Positions 41,514-50,172 are shown, counted from the stretch's first letter. The stretch: DNA of 64,000 bases from SIG589 sp964566175 (GCA_964566175.1 CAZMHU010000003.1:1-64000), one strand, 5' to 3'. A program made the numbers and translations. The notes: generated by a model not told the origin, from the letters alone.

Positions 41514-43505
41514 ATGGCAGTCAACAAAAAAAGGGCTTTTTCAAAGCACCATATCGTATTGGCCCTCCTTTTGGCGGCTGTGCTTGTTTTTTATTCCTTT
41601 AAAATGGTCGATTACCAACTTGTAAATGCCTCACTATACAGCGCACAGGCAAAGGGAGCATATTCCCGCACGGCTATTATCAAAGCGGCACGCGGCGAAA
41701 TTCTTGACCGCTACGGCAGGCAACTTGCCGCCAACCGCAACGGTTACGATATCGTTTTCAACCGTGCATATCTTGAAAAAGACAAATTCAACGATACGAT
41801 AAAAACTATGATGTCCCTGCTTGAGGAATACTCCGTCGAGTGGGAGGATGACCTTCCCCTTGCAAAGGAAAGCCCCTTTGATTTTACTGATGACGGTACT
41901 GCAAAAAAAGCACTTCTCAACACCTTAAACGCCGCGCATTATGCCACCGCTGAGGACTGCTTTACTCTGCTTGTCAAACGCTATTCGCTTGAGGGACTAG
42001 ACAGTACCTTGCAACGCAAAATTATGGGCGTGCGCTACACTATGGAAATCGCAAACTTTTCAATAGCAAACCCCTATACTTTTGCCGCCGATATACCCGA
42101 GGAACTTATGCTACGCGTTTCGGAGTCGGGTTTTATGATAAAAGGAATAAACATAAGCACCGTTCCGGTACGTGAATATGTTAACGGAACGCTCGCTTCC
42201 AATGTTATCGGCACGGTTGGCTCTATGAATGCCGATGATTGGGAAACTCTGCGAGACAAGGGTTATTCATACAGCGACAAAATCGGCATAACCGGAATTG
42301 AAGCAAAATACGAAGAATATCTTCACGGAACCGACGGCGAGATAACATACACGCTCGACGGCAACGGCAATATTATCTCCACCGAAATAACAAAAGAACC
42401 CGTTCCCGGAAAGACAGTTGTGCTCTCTCTTGATAAAAATCTCCAAAGCAGTACACAAAATGCCTTGGAAACGCTTATCACAAACCTTAACAGTACAGGC
42501 GGTACGGCAACCGGCGGCGCCGCCGTTGCAATAGACATTAAAACAGGCGAAGTATTACTCGCGGCAAACTATCCCACCTTTGACGTTAACGATTATTTCA
42601 GCAAATATAACGAACTCGTCAAGGCAAAAAACAGCCCGCTGACAAACCGCTCCCTTGCGGGTATTTATCCCCCCGGTTCATCGATAAAACCGATAATCGG
42701 TATAGCGGCACTGCAAACAGGAAACCTCACCCTCGATGAAACAATACGCTGTACGAGGGTATACACATATTATCAAAGTTCGGGATTTACGCCATCTTGT
42801 ATGGGACATCACGGCTCTATAAACGTTGTAACCGCACTTTCGAAATCCTGCAACTTCTTTTTCTACGAACTCGGAAGACGAATGGGCATTTCCACCGTCA
42901 ACTCATATTTAAAACAGTTCGGTTTCGGTGAAAAGACCGGTGTTGAAATTTATGAATCGGCAGGGCTTCTCGATGATGCTTCTTCGGGTTGGTTTGCCGG
43001 CAATACAATACAGGTTGCAATAGGTCAGCACAATGCCTTTACACCGATACAAATTTGCTCGGCTACCGCGACGATTGCAAACAGCGGAACGCGCTATAAA
43101 ACGACCCTTGTAAACCGCATCGTATCCTATGACCTTGCAGACACCTATTATGAAAACGAACCGACCGTTTTAAACAAGGTCGAAATCAGAGACGATGTGC
43201 TTAATATCATCAAAGCCGGAATGCTCTCGGTTACCGAAGACGGTACGGGAAGCCGCGTTTTCGGTGACTATCCTATAAAAATCGGCGGAAAAACCGGAAC
43301 ATCGCAGACCGACAGCGGCTCAGACCATAACGTGTTTGTTGCCTTTGCTCCGTTTGACAATCCGGAAATCGCCGTTGCCGTTGTTATCGAACACGGTGCA
43401 TCGAGTTATACCAGCGGCTCGGTTATGAAGGCTATTATGGATGCCTATTTCTTCAATCAGGAAGAAAAATATGTTGAGAGCGGTGTAAATACCCCTCTTA
43501 AATAG
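41514..43505 (+). CDS. mrdA: Penicillin-binding protein 2 (class B, elongation transpeptidase)
   Basis: A 663-aa class B PBP with a membrane anchor (about 13-29), a dimerisation domain starting RGEILDRYGRQLAANR and a transpeptidase domain. Catalytic motifs are SSIK with Ser389, the SCN triad in LSKSCNFF and KTGTSQ near residue 594. It cross-links peptidoglycan in lateral growth. GGAGAG precedes the ATG. Its partner glycosyltransferase gene rodA is not adjacent. Confidence 0.95.
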   Translation: MAVNKKRAFSKHHIVLALLLAAVLVFYSFKMVDYQLVNASLYSAQAKGAYSRTAIIKAARGEILDRYGRQLAANRNGYDIVFNRAYLEKDKFNDTIKTMMSLLEEYSVEWEDDLPLAKESPFDFTDDGTAKKALLNTLNAAHYATAEDCFTLLVKRYSLEGLDSTLQRKIMGVRYTMEIANFSIANPYTFAADIPEELMLRVSESGFMIKGINISTVPVREYVNGTLASNVIGTVGSMNADDWETLRDKGYSYSDKIGITGIEAKYEEYLHGTDGEITYTLDGNGNIISTEITKEPVPGKTVVLSLDKNLQSSTQNALETLITNLNSTGGTATGGAAVAIDIKTGEVLLAANYPTFDVNDYFSKYNELVKAKNSPLTNRSLAGIYPPGSSIKPIIGIAALQTGNLTLDETIRCTRVYTYYQSSGFTPSCMGHHGSINVVTALSKSCNFFFYELGRRMGISTVNSYLKQFGFGEKTGVEIYESAGLLDDASSGWFAGNTIQVAIGQHNAFTPIQICSATATIANSGTRYKTTLVNRIVSYDLADTYYENEPTVLNKVEIRDDVLNIIKAGMLSVTEDGTGSRVFGDYPIKIGGKTGTSQTDSGSDHNVFVAFAPFDNPEIAVAVVIEHGASSYTSGSVMKAIMDAYFFNQEEKYVESGVNTPLK

Positions 43506-43546
43506 TAGGTTTTTTGATTTTTTGCCGTTTTATCACAAACACGGAA

Positions 43547-43575
43547 TTGACTTTAAAAAATCATTGTGTTAAAAT
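43547..43575 (+). promoter_or_regulatory. Possible promoter before minD
   Basis: TTGACT (43547-43552), 17 nt, TAAAAT (43570-43575). The predicted start would fall at or just before the GGGAGG ribosome site, so the transcript would have almost no leader; this lowers confidence. Confidence 0.4.
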
Positions 43576-43594
43576 GCTTGGGAGGTACAGTGTA

Positions 43595-44332
43595 ATGAAA
43601 AGGATTCTTGCCGTAACATCTGGCAAGGGCGGCGTTGGAAAATCGACCTGCGCTGTCGGTATTGCCGTTGCACTGTGCAAAAGCGGACAAAAGGTTTTAC
43701 TTGTCGACCTTGACGCGGGACTGCGCTGTCTTGATATTATGACCGGCGTTGACGACCGTCTGGTTTTTGACCTTTTTGACGTACTTAACGGAAAACCGAT
43801 TGAAGACGCCGTTCTCAAAAGCAATCTCGCAGAAGGACTTTTTGTGCTTGCCGCACCGTCGGAGTGTTGTGCTATTGACGGCACTGCCCTTTGCAATATG
43901 CTTTTATCGGCAAAGGAATACGATTATATTATTCTCGATTTTCCAGCGGGTGTTTCTTTTCCGTTTTGCAAAGAGATTTGCGATATCACGGATTTTGCCG
44001 TCGTTACGACTGCCGACCGCATCGGTATGCGCGACAGTTTCGCTATGGCATCCGCTCTCGGAGAGTTCGGCTGTGTTTGCCGTCTTATCATAAACAAATT
44101 TGACCGCCGCCTTATCAAAAAAGGTCTATTCGGCGGAATTGACGATATGATTGACTGCTCGGGCTGTCGATTGCTCGGCGTTGTTCCGTTCGACACTCGT
44201 GCGGCAATGCAAAAACAGGGCAAGTTTTATAAAAAAGGAAAAACGGTAAAGGCTTTTGAACGTATTGCAAAACGCATATACGGTTATGAGGTTCGACTGC
44301 CGAAAATAAAAAAAATACAGAAGGGGAAGTGA
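43595..44332 (+). CDS. minD: MinD/ParA-type ATPase
   Basis: A 245-aa deviant Walker ATPase, with VTSGKGGVGKST at the N terminus, VLLVDLDAGLRCLDI and the Walker B YIILDFPAG. This matches MinD, which places the septum by driving MinC along the membrane. minC and minE are absent from this locus. The last 15 residues are strongly basic (RLPKIKKIQKGK) rather than a clear amphipathic membrane-targeting helix. ATG 43595 follows GGGAGG; a longer frame begins at 43514. Confidence 0.85.
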   Translation: MKRILAVTSGKGGVGKSTCAVGIAVALCKSGQKVLLVDLDAGLRCLDIMTGVDDRLVFDLFDVLNGKPIEDAVLKSNLAEGLFVLAAPSECCAIDGTALCNMLLSAKEYDYIILDFPAGVSFPFCKEICDITDFAVVTTADRIGMRDSFAMASALGEFGCVCRLIINKFDRRLIKKGLFGGIDDMIDCSGCRLLGVVPFDTRAAMQKQGKFYKKGKTVKAFERIAKRIYGYEVRLPKIKKIQKGK

Positions 44333-44337
44333 AGGCT

Positions 44338-44739
44338 ATGAACATAGCATTGATTGCACACGACACAAAAAAAGAACTGATGGTACAGTTTTGCATTGCA
44401 TACTGCGGAATATTGAGCCATCACACACTTATGGCAACAGGTACTACGGGAAAGACTGTTGAACAGGCAACCGGTCTTAACATAAACAAATTTATGAGCG
44501 GAAAGAGCGGCGCACAGCAAATCGCGTCAAGAATAAGTTATGACGAGATTGACCTTTTGCTCCTCTTCCGTGACCCATCAAACCGCAAACCGCACGAGCC
44601 GGACGAAGCCGAACTTCTCCGCCTTTGCGATATGCACAACATTCCAATTGCGACCAACATCGCAACGGCAGAGGTTTTAATACACGGTCTTGAACGCGGC
44701 GACCTTGATTGGCGTGACGTTTTGAAGACCGCAAAATAA
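44338..44739 (+). CDS. mgsA: Methylglyoxal synthase-like protein lacking the catalytic aspartate
   Basis: A 133-aa protein clearly of the MgsA fold: IALIAHDTKKELM, LMATGTTGKTVEQATG, LLFRDPSNRKPHEPD and the end GLERGDLDWRDVL. In active enzymes the loop SGPMGGDQQ supplies the catalytic base (Asp71 in E. coli) and phosphate contacts. Here it reads SGKSGAQQ: one residue shorter, with Ala59 in place of the aspartate. His8, Asp9, Asp79, His86 and Asp89 equivalents remain. Activity is doubtful. GGGGAAG precedes ATG 44338; a GTG at 44329 overlaps the minD stop. The place after minD is conserved in related clostridia (recollection). Confidence 0.85.
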   Translation: MNIALIAHDTKKELMVQFCIAYCGILSHHTLMATGTTGKTVEQATGLNINKFMSGKSGAQQIASRISYDEIDLLLLFRDPSNRKPHEPDEAELLRLCDMHNIPIATNIATAEVLIHGLERGDLDWRDVLKTAK

Positions 44740-44751
44740 AAAATATTTTCT

Positions 44752-44967
44752 GTGCTGTGAAGCAGAAGGAGTAACACAAAAGCCACGCCTTACAGAGAGC
44801 GGTGTCACGGTTGAGAGCACTGCGGCGGTATTTGTGCGAAGACATCTGTCGAGCACCGCCGCAAAGGCCGTATTTTCCGCGTTAAGGAAGAGAGGAAGAC
44901 CTCCGCAGGTCTTTAAACTAGGGTGGTACCACGGTTGACCCCGTCCCTTTCGGACGGGGTCATTTTA
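44752..44967 (+). promoter_or_regulatory. T-box riboswitch leader of hisS-aspS
   Basis: The leader has the AGTA-type start (44770-44774), AGAGAG (44795-44800), a Stem I tip with GGTTG, a specifier region GAAGACAT (44838-44845), the 14-nt T-box core in AGGGTGGTACCACGG (44920-44934) and a perfect 10-bp terminator GACCCCGTCC/GGACGGGGTC (44937-44961) with a TTTTAT tail. GAC codes Asp and the overlapping CAT codes His, matching both genes that follow. Uncharged tRNA would stabilise the antiterminator and allow read-through. Confidence 0.92.
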
Positions 44968-44990
44968 TATCTTTATAAAGGAGAATTGCA

Positions 44991-46295
44991 ATGGCAGAGA
45001 TAAACAAAGCGCCGAGGGGAACTAATGATATTCTTCCCTCCGACAGCGCTAAATGGCACTATGTTGAAAAGAAAATGCTTGAAACCGCCGCACAATTCGG
45101 TTTCGGCGAAATCAGACTTCCGGTTTTCGAACATACCGAAGTTTTCACAAAAAGCGTTGGTGACACTACCGACGTTGTTCAAAAGGAAATGTATACTTTC
45201 CTTGATAAAGGAAACCGTTCTATAACACTCCGCCCCGAACTTACCGCAGGCGTCGTTCGTTCGGTTATCGAACACGGTCTGCTTTCCGGTTCTATGCCGC
45301 TTAAAGTCTGCTATATCGGCGGATGCTACCGCTATGAAAAACCGCAAGCGGGCAGACTTCGTGAATTTCATCAGTTCGGTGTTGAATGTTTCGGCGCGCA
45401 AAACCCTGCCGCCGATGCCGAGGTTATTCTCCTTGCCGATACGCTTTTGCGCTCCTTGGGACTTTCCTCATATAAACTTCACATCAACTCTATCGGATGT
45501 CCCGAATGCCGCAAAAAATATCACAACGCACTGAAAGAATACTTCAATTCAAAAAAAGACAGTCTTTGCCACACCTGCTTGGAGCGTCTTGAACGCAACC
45601 CTATGCGTATACTCGACTGCAAATCGCCCGAATGCAAGGCTATTGCCGCCGATGCGCCCTATATGCTCGACTATCTTTGCGATGACTGCCGCAAGCACTT
45701 TGAAGGTGTAAAACAGCACCTTGATTCCGCCGGTACGGAATACGAAATCGACGGCAGAATTGTTCGCGGATTGGATTATTACACCAAAACAGTTTTCGAG
45801 TTTGTTTCAAACAGTCTTGGCGCACAGTCTACGGTTTGCGGCGGCGGCAGATATGACGGTCTTGTTGAACAAATGCACGGACAGGCAACCCCCGCACTCG
45901 GTTTCGGAATGGGAATTGAACGCCTTTTGATGATTATGGAAGCCGAAAACGCACCATTTCCCGCCGTACAGTCAGCCGATGTGTATTTAGCACCCATGGG
46001 CAGTGCCGCCGCGCTTAAAGCCACGGCTCTTTGCAAGGCTCTGCGCGATGAGGGCTTTTCCGCACTCACCGATGTTACGGGCAGAGGTCTTAAAGCACAG
46101 ATGAAATATGCCGATAAAATCGGTGCTTGCTATACCGTTGTACTCGGTGATGACGAACTTGCGGCAGGCAAAGCAAAGATTAAAAATATGAAAACCGGAG
46201 AAACTTGCGAATTTTCTCTTGATAAAATATGCGACACGCTTTATGAACTTAAATCCTCGGAAATGCTTGAGGGTATAACCAACGCCGCTTTTTAG
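44991..46295 (+). CDS. hisS: Histidyl-tRNA synthetase
   Basis: A 434-aa class II synthetase. It starts KAPRGTNDILPSDS and has motif 2 in CYRYEKPQAGRLREFHQFGVE, the HisA motif RGLDYYTKTVFEF and motif 3 ALGFGMGIERLLM, followed by the anticodon-binding domain. A Cys-rich insertion (CPECRKK, CHTC, CDDC at about 165-225) is typical of the clostridial form. AAAGGAG precedes the ATG. It is under T-box control and followed by aspS after 17 nt. Confidence 0.96.
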   Translation: MAEINKAPRGTNDILPSDSAKWHYVEKKMLETAAQFGFGEIRLPVFEHTEVFTKSVGDTTDVVQKEMYTFLDKGNRSITLRPELTAGVVRSVIEHGLLSGSMPLKVCYIGGCYRYEKPQAGRLREFHQFGVECFGAQNPAADAEVILLADTLLRSLGLSSYKLHINSIGCPECRKKYHNALKEYFNSKKDSLCHTCLERLERNPMRILDCKSPECKAIAADAPYMLDYLCDDCRKHFEGVKQHLDSAGTEYEIDGRIVRGLDYYTKTVFEFVSNSLGAQSTVCGGGRYDGLVEQMHGQATPALGFGMGIERLLMIMEAENAPFPAVQSADVYLAPMGSAAALKATALCKALRDEGFSALTDVTGRGLKAQMKYADKIGACYTVVLGDDELAAGKAKIKNMKTGETCEFSLDKICDTLYELKSSEMLEGITNAAF

Positions 46296-46312
46296 AAAGG
46301 AAGTCTTTTATT

Positions 46313-48091
46313 ATGAAACTTGACAGAATGAACGGAAGAAAGCGCACCGACTATTGCGGTACGCTCAGAGAGTCGGATATCGGAAGACAGGTTATCGTTT
46401 CCGGATTTGTTCAGCGTCAACGCGACCTCGGTCAACTTATATTTATTGACCTTCGCGATCGCACCGGCATTGTTCAGTTGGCTTTTGACGATAAAACCGA
46501 CCGTGCAATTTTCGAAAAAGCGTTTGCCGTACGTTCGGAATTTGTACTTATGGCAGAGGGCGTTGTTCGCGAGCGTTCCTCGGTAAACAACGAAATTCCC
46601 ACAGGAAAAATTGAAATCGAAGTTACGGAACTTTCAATACTCGGTTGTGCCGAAACACCGCCGTTTGAAATTTTGGATGATACCGGCGCTAAAGAGGATT
46701 TGCGCCTTAAATACCGCTATCTCGACCTGCGCCGTCCGGTTTTGCAGAACAACATTATAATGCGACATAAAATCGCAAAAATCGCACGTGATTATTTTGA
46801 TGAGAACGGCTTTATCGAAATTGAAACGCCAACCCTTATAAAATCCACACCCGAAGGCGCACGTGACTATCTTGTTCCATCGCGTGTTCACCCCGGCAGT
46901 TTCTTTGCACTTCCGCAATCGCCCCAGATGTATAAACAACTGCTTATGGTTTCGGGTTTTGACCGTTATATGCAGATTGCACGTTGCTATCGCGACGAAG
47001 ACCTTCGTGCCGACCGTCAGCCAGAATTTACTCAGATTGACCTTGAGATGTCTTTTGTCGAAACCGAAGACGTTCTTCAAATCGGTGAAGGATTTTTGCG
47101 CCGCCTGTTTAAAGAAATTTTGGATATCGAACTCGGTGATATTCCCCGTCTCACCTATACCGAGGCTATGGAACAGTACGGCTCGGACAAGCCCGACACT
47201 CGCTTTGATATGAAGATTAAAGATTTGTCCGATATTGTTGAAAACTGCGGTTTCGGTGTGTTTGCCGACACCGTTAAAAACGGCGGAACCGTTAGGGCTA
47301 TCACAGCTAAAAACGCTGCAACTGTACTAACCCGCAAAGAAATCGACAAACTCACGGAGTATTGCCGCGGTATCGGTGCTCGCGGTCTTGCTTTTATTCG
47401 TTGGGTTGATGACACTCCTGTCTGCTCCTTTGCAAAATTTATGACCGAGGACGAAATGTCGGCTATATATAACCGAACGGGTGCCGAAAAGGGCGACGTT
47501 GTTTTGATAATTGCCGACCGCAAAAAGACGGCACTTTCGGTGCTCGGCGCTCTGCGTTTGCAGATTGCAAAACTGCTTGACATCATTCCTAACACCTATA
47601 AACCGCTTTGGATAACCGAATTCCCATTCTTTGAATACAACGAAGAAACCGGCAACTGGGACGCAATGCACCACCCCTTCACCGCTCCGCTTGACGAATG
47701 TATTCCTTTCCTCGACACAAACCCCGAAAAGGTTTTCGCAAAGGCATATGACCTTGTAATGAACGGTATTGAACTTTCCAGCGGATCGATACGTATAACC
47801 GACCCCGACCTTCAAAACCGTATGTTCAAGGCGCTCGGTCTTTCGGACGAAGATGCTCACCGCAAGTTCGGTTTTCTCACCGATGCCTTCCGCTACGGTG
47901 CTCCCCCGCACGGCGGTATGGGAATTGGTCTTGACCGACTTTGTATGACTCTGCTCGGTTGCGAGTCGATACGTGATGTAACGGCATTCCCGAAGGTTGC
48001 AACCTCAAGCGAACTTATGAGCGGTGCTCCCTCACCTGTTGACGAAGCACAACTCAAAGAACTTTCAATAGCAATCGCCACACAGGAATAA
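46313..48091 (+). CDS. aspS: Aspartyl-tRNA synthetase, bacterial type
   Basis: A 592-aa class IIb synthetase. The N-terminal OB-fold anticodon domain begins RTDYCGTLRESDIG. The core has LPQSPQMYKQLLMVSGFDRYMQIARCYRDEDLRADRQPEFTQ-type sequence (motif 2), a GAD insertion (about 300-410) and motif 3 GGMGIGLDRLCM. Length is that of bacterial AspRS. AAAGGAAG lies before the ATG. It shares the T-box leader with hisS. Whether it also charges tRNA-Asn cannot be judged here. Confidence 0.96.
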   Translation: MKLDRMNGRKRTDYCGTLRESDIGRQVIVSGFVQRQRDLGQLIFIDLRDRTGIVQLAFDDKTDRAIFEKAFAVRSEFVLMAEGVVRERSSVNNEIPTGKIEIEVTELSILGCAETPPFEILDDTGAKEDLRLKYRYLDLRRPVLQNNIIMRHKIAKIARDYFDENGFIEIETPTLIKSTPEGARDYLVPSRVHPGSFFALPQSPQMYKQLLMVSGFDRYMQIARCYRDEDLRADRQPEFTQIDLEMSFVETEDVLQIGEGFLRRLFKEILDIELGDIPRLTYTEAMEQYGSDKPDTRFDMKIKDLSDIVENCGFGVFADTVKNGGTVRAITAKNAATVLTRKEIDKLTEYCRGIGARGLAFIRWVDDTPVCSFAKFMTEDEMSAIYNRTGAEKGDVVLIIADRKKTALSVLGALRLQIAKLLDIIPNTYKPLWITEFPFFEYNEETGNWDAMHHPFTAPLDECIPFLDTNPEKVFAKAYDLVMNGIELSSGSIRITDPDLQNRMFKALGLSDEDAHRKFGFLTDAFRYGAPPHGGMGIGLDRLCMTLLGCESIRDVTAFPKVATSSELMSGAPSPVDEAQLKELSIAIATQE

Positions 48092-48099
48092 AAACAGTT

Positions 48100-48136
48100 T
48101 ACCCCGACAGATAAAAACCTGTCGGGGTATTTATAT
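48100..48136 (+). terminator. Terminator after aspS (first)
   Basis: TACCCCGACAG/CTGTCGGGGTA perfect 11-bp stem followed by TTTATATT. Confidence 0.85.
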
Positions 48137-48149
48137 TCACAAATATTTA

Positions 48150-48186
48150 CAGGTTGCCGTTTTGCATTATGGCAACCTGCTTTTTA
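48150..48186 (+). terminator. Second hairpin terminator in the aspS-abrB gap
   Basis: CAGGTTGCC/GGCAACCTG stem with a 12-nt loop and CTTTTTAT on the plus strand; it may also stop transcription of abrB from the other side. Confidence 0.65.
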
Positions 48187-48201
48187 TGTATTATATTCGT
48201 C

Positions 48202-48462
48202 TTAAAAATCGCCCGCTGTCATTTCGGAAAGTTTTTTTGAACATTCCCTACAAACAATATGTCCTTTGAGCGTTACCGTACCATCGGTCTCGCCGCAGAA
48301 CAAACAGCCGGGCTGATATTTTTTGAGAATTATCTTATCTTCCTCAACAAAAATCTCAAAACTGTCTTGATCGTCGATAATGTCAAATTTTTTGCGTATC
48401 TCCATTGGAATAACAACGCGTCCGAGTTTATCAACCTGTCTTACAATTCCGGTTGCCTTCAT
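48202..48462 (-). CDS. abrB: AbrB/SpoVT-type transition-state regulator with zinc-ribbon tail
   Basis: An 86-aa DNA-binding protein. The swapped-hairpin AbrB domain is clear: GIVRQVDKLGRVVIPMEIRKK, then FEIFVEEDKIILKKY. The C-terminal third carries CLFCGE and CREC, forming a probable zinc ribbon as in many clostridial AbrB proteins. Such regulators repress post-exponential and sporulation genes. ATG 48462 follows GGGAGGG; an in-frame TTG at 48468 overlaps it. A perfect inverted repeat on its own promoter suggests autoregulation. Confidence 0.93.
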   Translation of the reverse strand: MKATGIVRQVDKLGRVVIPMEIRKKFDIIDDQDSFEIFVEEDKIILKKYQPGCLFCGETDGTVTLKGHIVCRECSKKLSEMTAGDF

Positions 48463-48490
48463 TGACAACCCTCCCTACTTTTTACCATTA

Positions 48491-48528
48491 TTTTACATTA
48501 TTGTAAAATATTCTTAGTTATTTGTAAA
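48491..48528 (-). promoter_or_regulatory. Promoter of abrB with perfect inverted repeat
   Basis: TTTACA (48528-48523) and TACAAT (48505-48500) are 17 nt apart on the minus strand. The inverted repeat TTTTACA-TTAT-TGTAAAA (48491-48508) covers the -10 box and is a good candidate operator for AbrB itself or another repressor. Confidence 0.5.
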
Positions 48529-48559
48529 CTGTCTAAAATAAATATTGGGTGTGTAAAAC

Positions 48560-48766
48560 AAACATCCCGCTCTGCCGTAATTGTGCTGATGATAACCTGC
48601 AAATGGCAGGTGGGTGCCACCGAGACGGTTTCGCGCTCCCTTCTTCCGCACATCGGTCAAAGCCAAGGCGGGAGGTCTGCAAGCCTGCCGTCAAAGAACA
48701 GCTCCCTATTTAAAAACTTGTAGGGTTATAAAAGCAACGGTCCGCGAACAGAGCAGGATGTTTTTT
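48560..48766 (+). ncRNA. ssrS: 6S RNA
   Basis: A 200-nt non-coding stretch folds as one long rod. Its ends pair: CATCCCGCTCTG (48563-48574) with CAGAGCAGGATG (48749-48760). It contains the Firmicute-like segment GATAACCT...AGGTGGGTGCC followed by GCTCCC, and the opposite strand of the rod has GGGAGG and CTCCC elements around an open centre. A T-run (TTTTTT, 48761-48766) ends it on the plus strand. 6S RNA binds SigA-RNA polymerase as a promoter mimic in stationary phase. The strand choice rests on the T-run and the recalled consensus. Confidence 0.75.
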
Positions 48767-48771
48767 AATAT

Positions 48772-49068
48772 TTACTTTTCGTCGATTTCGAAGTAATCCT
48801 GAAGTCGGTCTATAAAGGCATCGGCAATAGTTTCATACTCATCGTCGTCCTCAATCTCTTCAAAAAATTCTTCTCCGTCTTCTTCACTGACTCTGACAAT
48901 AACAAGTTCACCGTCATCGTCAAGCACTTTTTTCGGGTCTTCGTAAACCGGCAAAAGCGCAAGATAGCGGCTTTCGTCCGTTTCAACGGCGTCAAGAATT
49001 TCAAAACTGTATTCCTTTCCCTCGTCGTCTGTCAAAGTTACAATATCCGGATTGTATTCCTCTGTCAT
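48772..49068 (-). CDS. DUF1292 (YrzB-type) protein
   Basis: A 98-aa very acidic protein of the DUF1292 family. Marks are IVTLTDDEGKEYSFEILDAVE, ESRYLALLPVYED, LVIVRVSEEDGEE and a tail IADAFIDRLQDYFE. ATG 49068 follows AAAGGAG; a GTG at 49077 overlaps the site. Family function is unknown. It lies 45 nt behind the SGNH hydrolase gene and may share its transcript. Confidence 0.9.
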   Translation of the reverse strand: MTEEYNPDIVTLTDDEGKEYSFEILDAVETDESRYLALLPVYEDPKKVLDDDGELVIVRVSEEDGEEFFEEIEDDDEYETIADAFIDRLQDYFEIDEK

Positions 49069-49113
49069 TTTTTCCACTCCTTTTCTTTTTATACAAGTTA
49101 TTTAAAACTTAAA

Positions 49114-50172
49114 TTAACAAACCTTTCCAATACTTTCCAACTGTCCGATAACCGCATCGGCAAAACGATACATTCCGAGGTCGTTCGGGTGGCAACCGTC
49201 GGTCGTGCACTCCCCTCTGTCCGAACCGCCGAAAAGGCGCTGTCCGTCTATATAATAAACGTTTTTATCGCCTGCTTTTTCAGCACGCATATAACTCTCG
49301 AAAACGACCTCTCGACGCAGATACGCGTTTGGGTCATTTTCAAAATCGGGTTTTGAAAGCATAACATAAGGTATATCGCCGTGTACCGAACGTATCCTTT
49401 CATACATTTTGTAATGCGTCTTTGAAAGATATTCAACATCGGGAGCGTTGTGGTCGTAATCCGAAAAAAAAGCGCACATATCAAGTCCCGCCATATATTC
49501 AACAACAGAGTCCTCGGCAAGTCCGTTTCCCGAAAAGCCGAGATTTATATAATCCAAATTATATTTCCGCGATATATAGTTTTGATATATTATACCCGGA
49601 CGTGATGCACAGCCTCCCTGTGTTATGGAAGAACCATAAAATACGGCAGGTTTTTCGTTTCGGTAGCCGTCGGTTTTCGAAAGCCGAGAACCGGCTTTGA
49701 GTCCGACCGAAACATACAGGGGTGAGCCGTATGACGGAAAATTAAGCGTGTAATCTCGCAAACCGCCCTCACCGGTGTATACGGCGGAAACATACGAAAC
49801 AGAAACATCGACAGGCGGAACATAGGAGCCCCTAAATCGACTGCCGACAGCACGGTTTTCATACAAATCAAACCCCGCGCTGTTGATAAACGCCATATGC
49901 GAAAACGCGGCACATTGCCCCATTTTTACCTTGATTGCAATATATGGTGAATCGGTCTTAAAACGCAGTCTTCCACCCGCAGTATTGCGTGACAACTCGT
50001 ACAACGCGGGACTTATACCCTTTGCAAGTTCTGCCGGCAGACGACAAAAACCGTCCTCATCCGGCATTATACCGTAAAGTTTAAAGGGTTCATCGAAAAT
50101 ATCGAACCATTTTAAATCCTCGGGCAGGGCGACACATACCGTCAAATTTTTATCAATCTCCGAAATATCCAT
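49114..50172 (-). CDS. SGNH/GDSL-family hydrolase (probable esterase)
   Basis: A 352-aa two-domain protein. The first about 150 residues form a beta-rich domain; the second is an SGNH hydrolase with the serine block in VFYGSSITQGG (about 176-186), GFSGNG for the Gly/Asn oxyanion part and DGCHPNDLG with the Asp-x-x-His pair near residue 332. No signal peptide is visible, so it is probably cytoplasmic. Such enzymes deacylate sugars or lipids; a carbohydrate esterase role is likely but unproven. Confidence 0.87.
   Translation of the reverse strand: MDISEIDKNLTVCVALPEDLKWFDIFDEPFKLYGIMPDEDGFCRLPAELAKGISPALYELSRNTAGGRLRFKTDSPYIAIKVKMGQCAAFSHMAFINSAGFDLYENRAVGSRFRGSYVPPVDVSVSYVSAVYTGEGGLRDYTLNFPSYGSPLYVSVGLKAGSRLSKTDGYRNEKPAVFYGSSITQGGCASRPGIIYQNYISRKYNLDYINLGFSGNGLAEDSVVEYMAGLDMCAFFSDYDHNAPDVEYLSKTHYKMYERIRSVHGDIPYVMLSKPDFENDPNAYLRREVVFESYMRAEKAGDKNVYYIDGQRLFGGSDRGECTTDGCHPNDLGMYRFADAVIGQLESIGKVC

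Noticed and set aside
48614..48796. A 60-aa open frame inside the 6S RNA region
   Set aside because: The DNA here folds as a rod-shaped RNA with paired ends and a T-run; the frame has no ribosome site.
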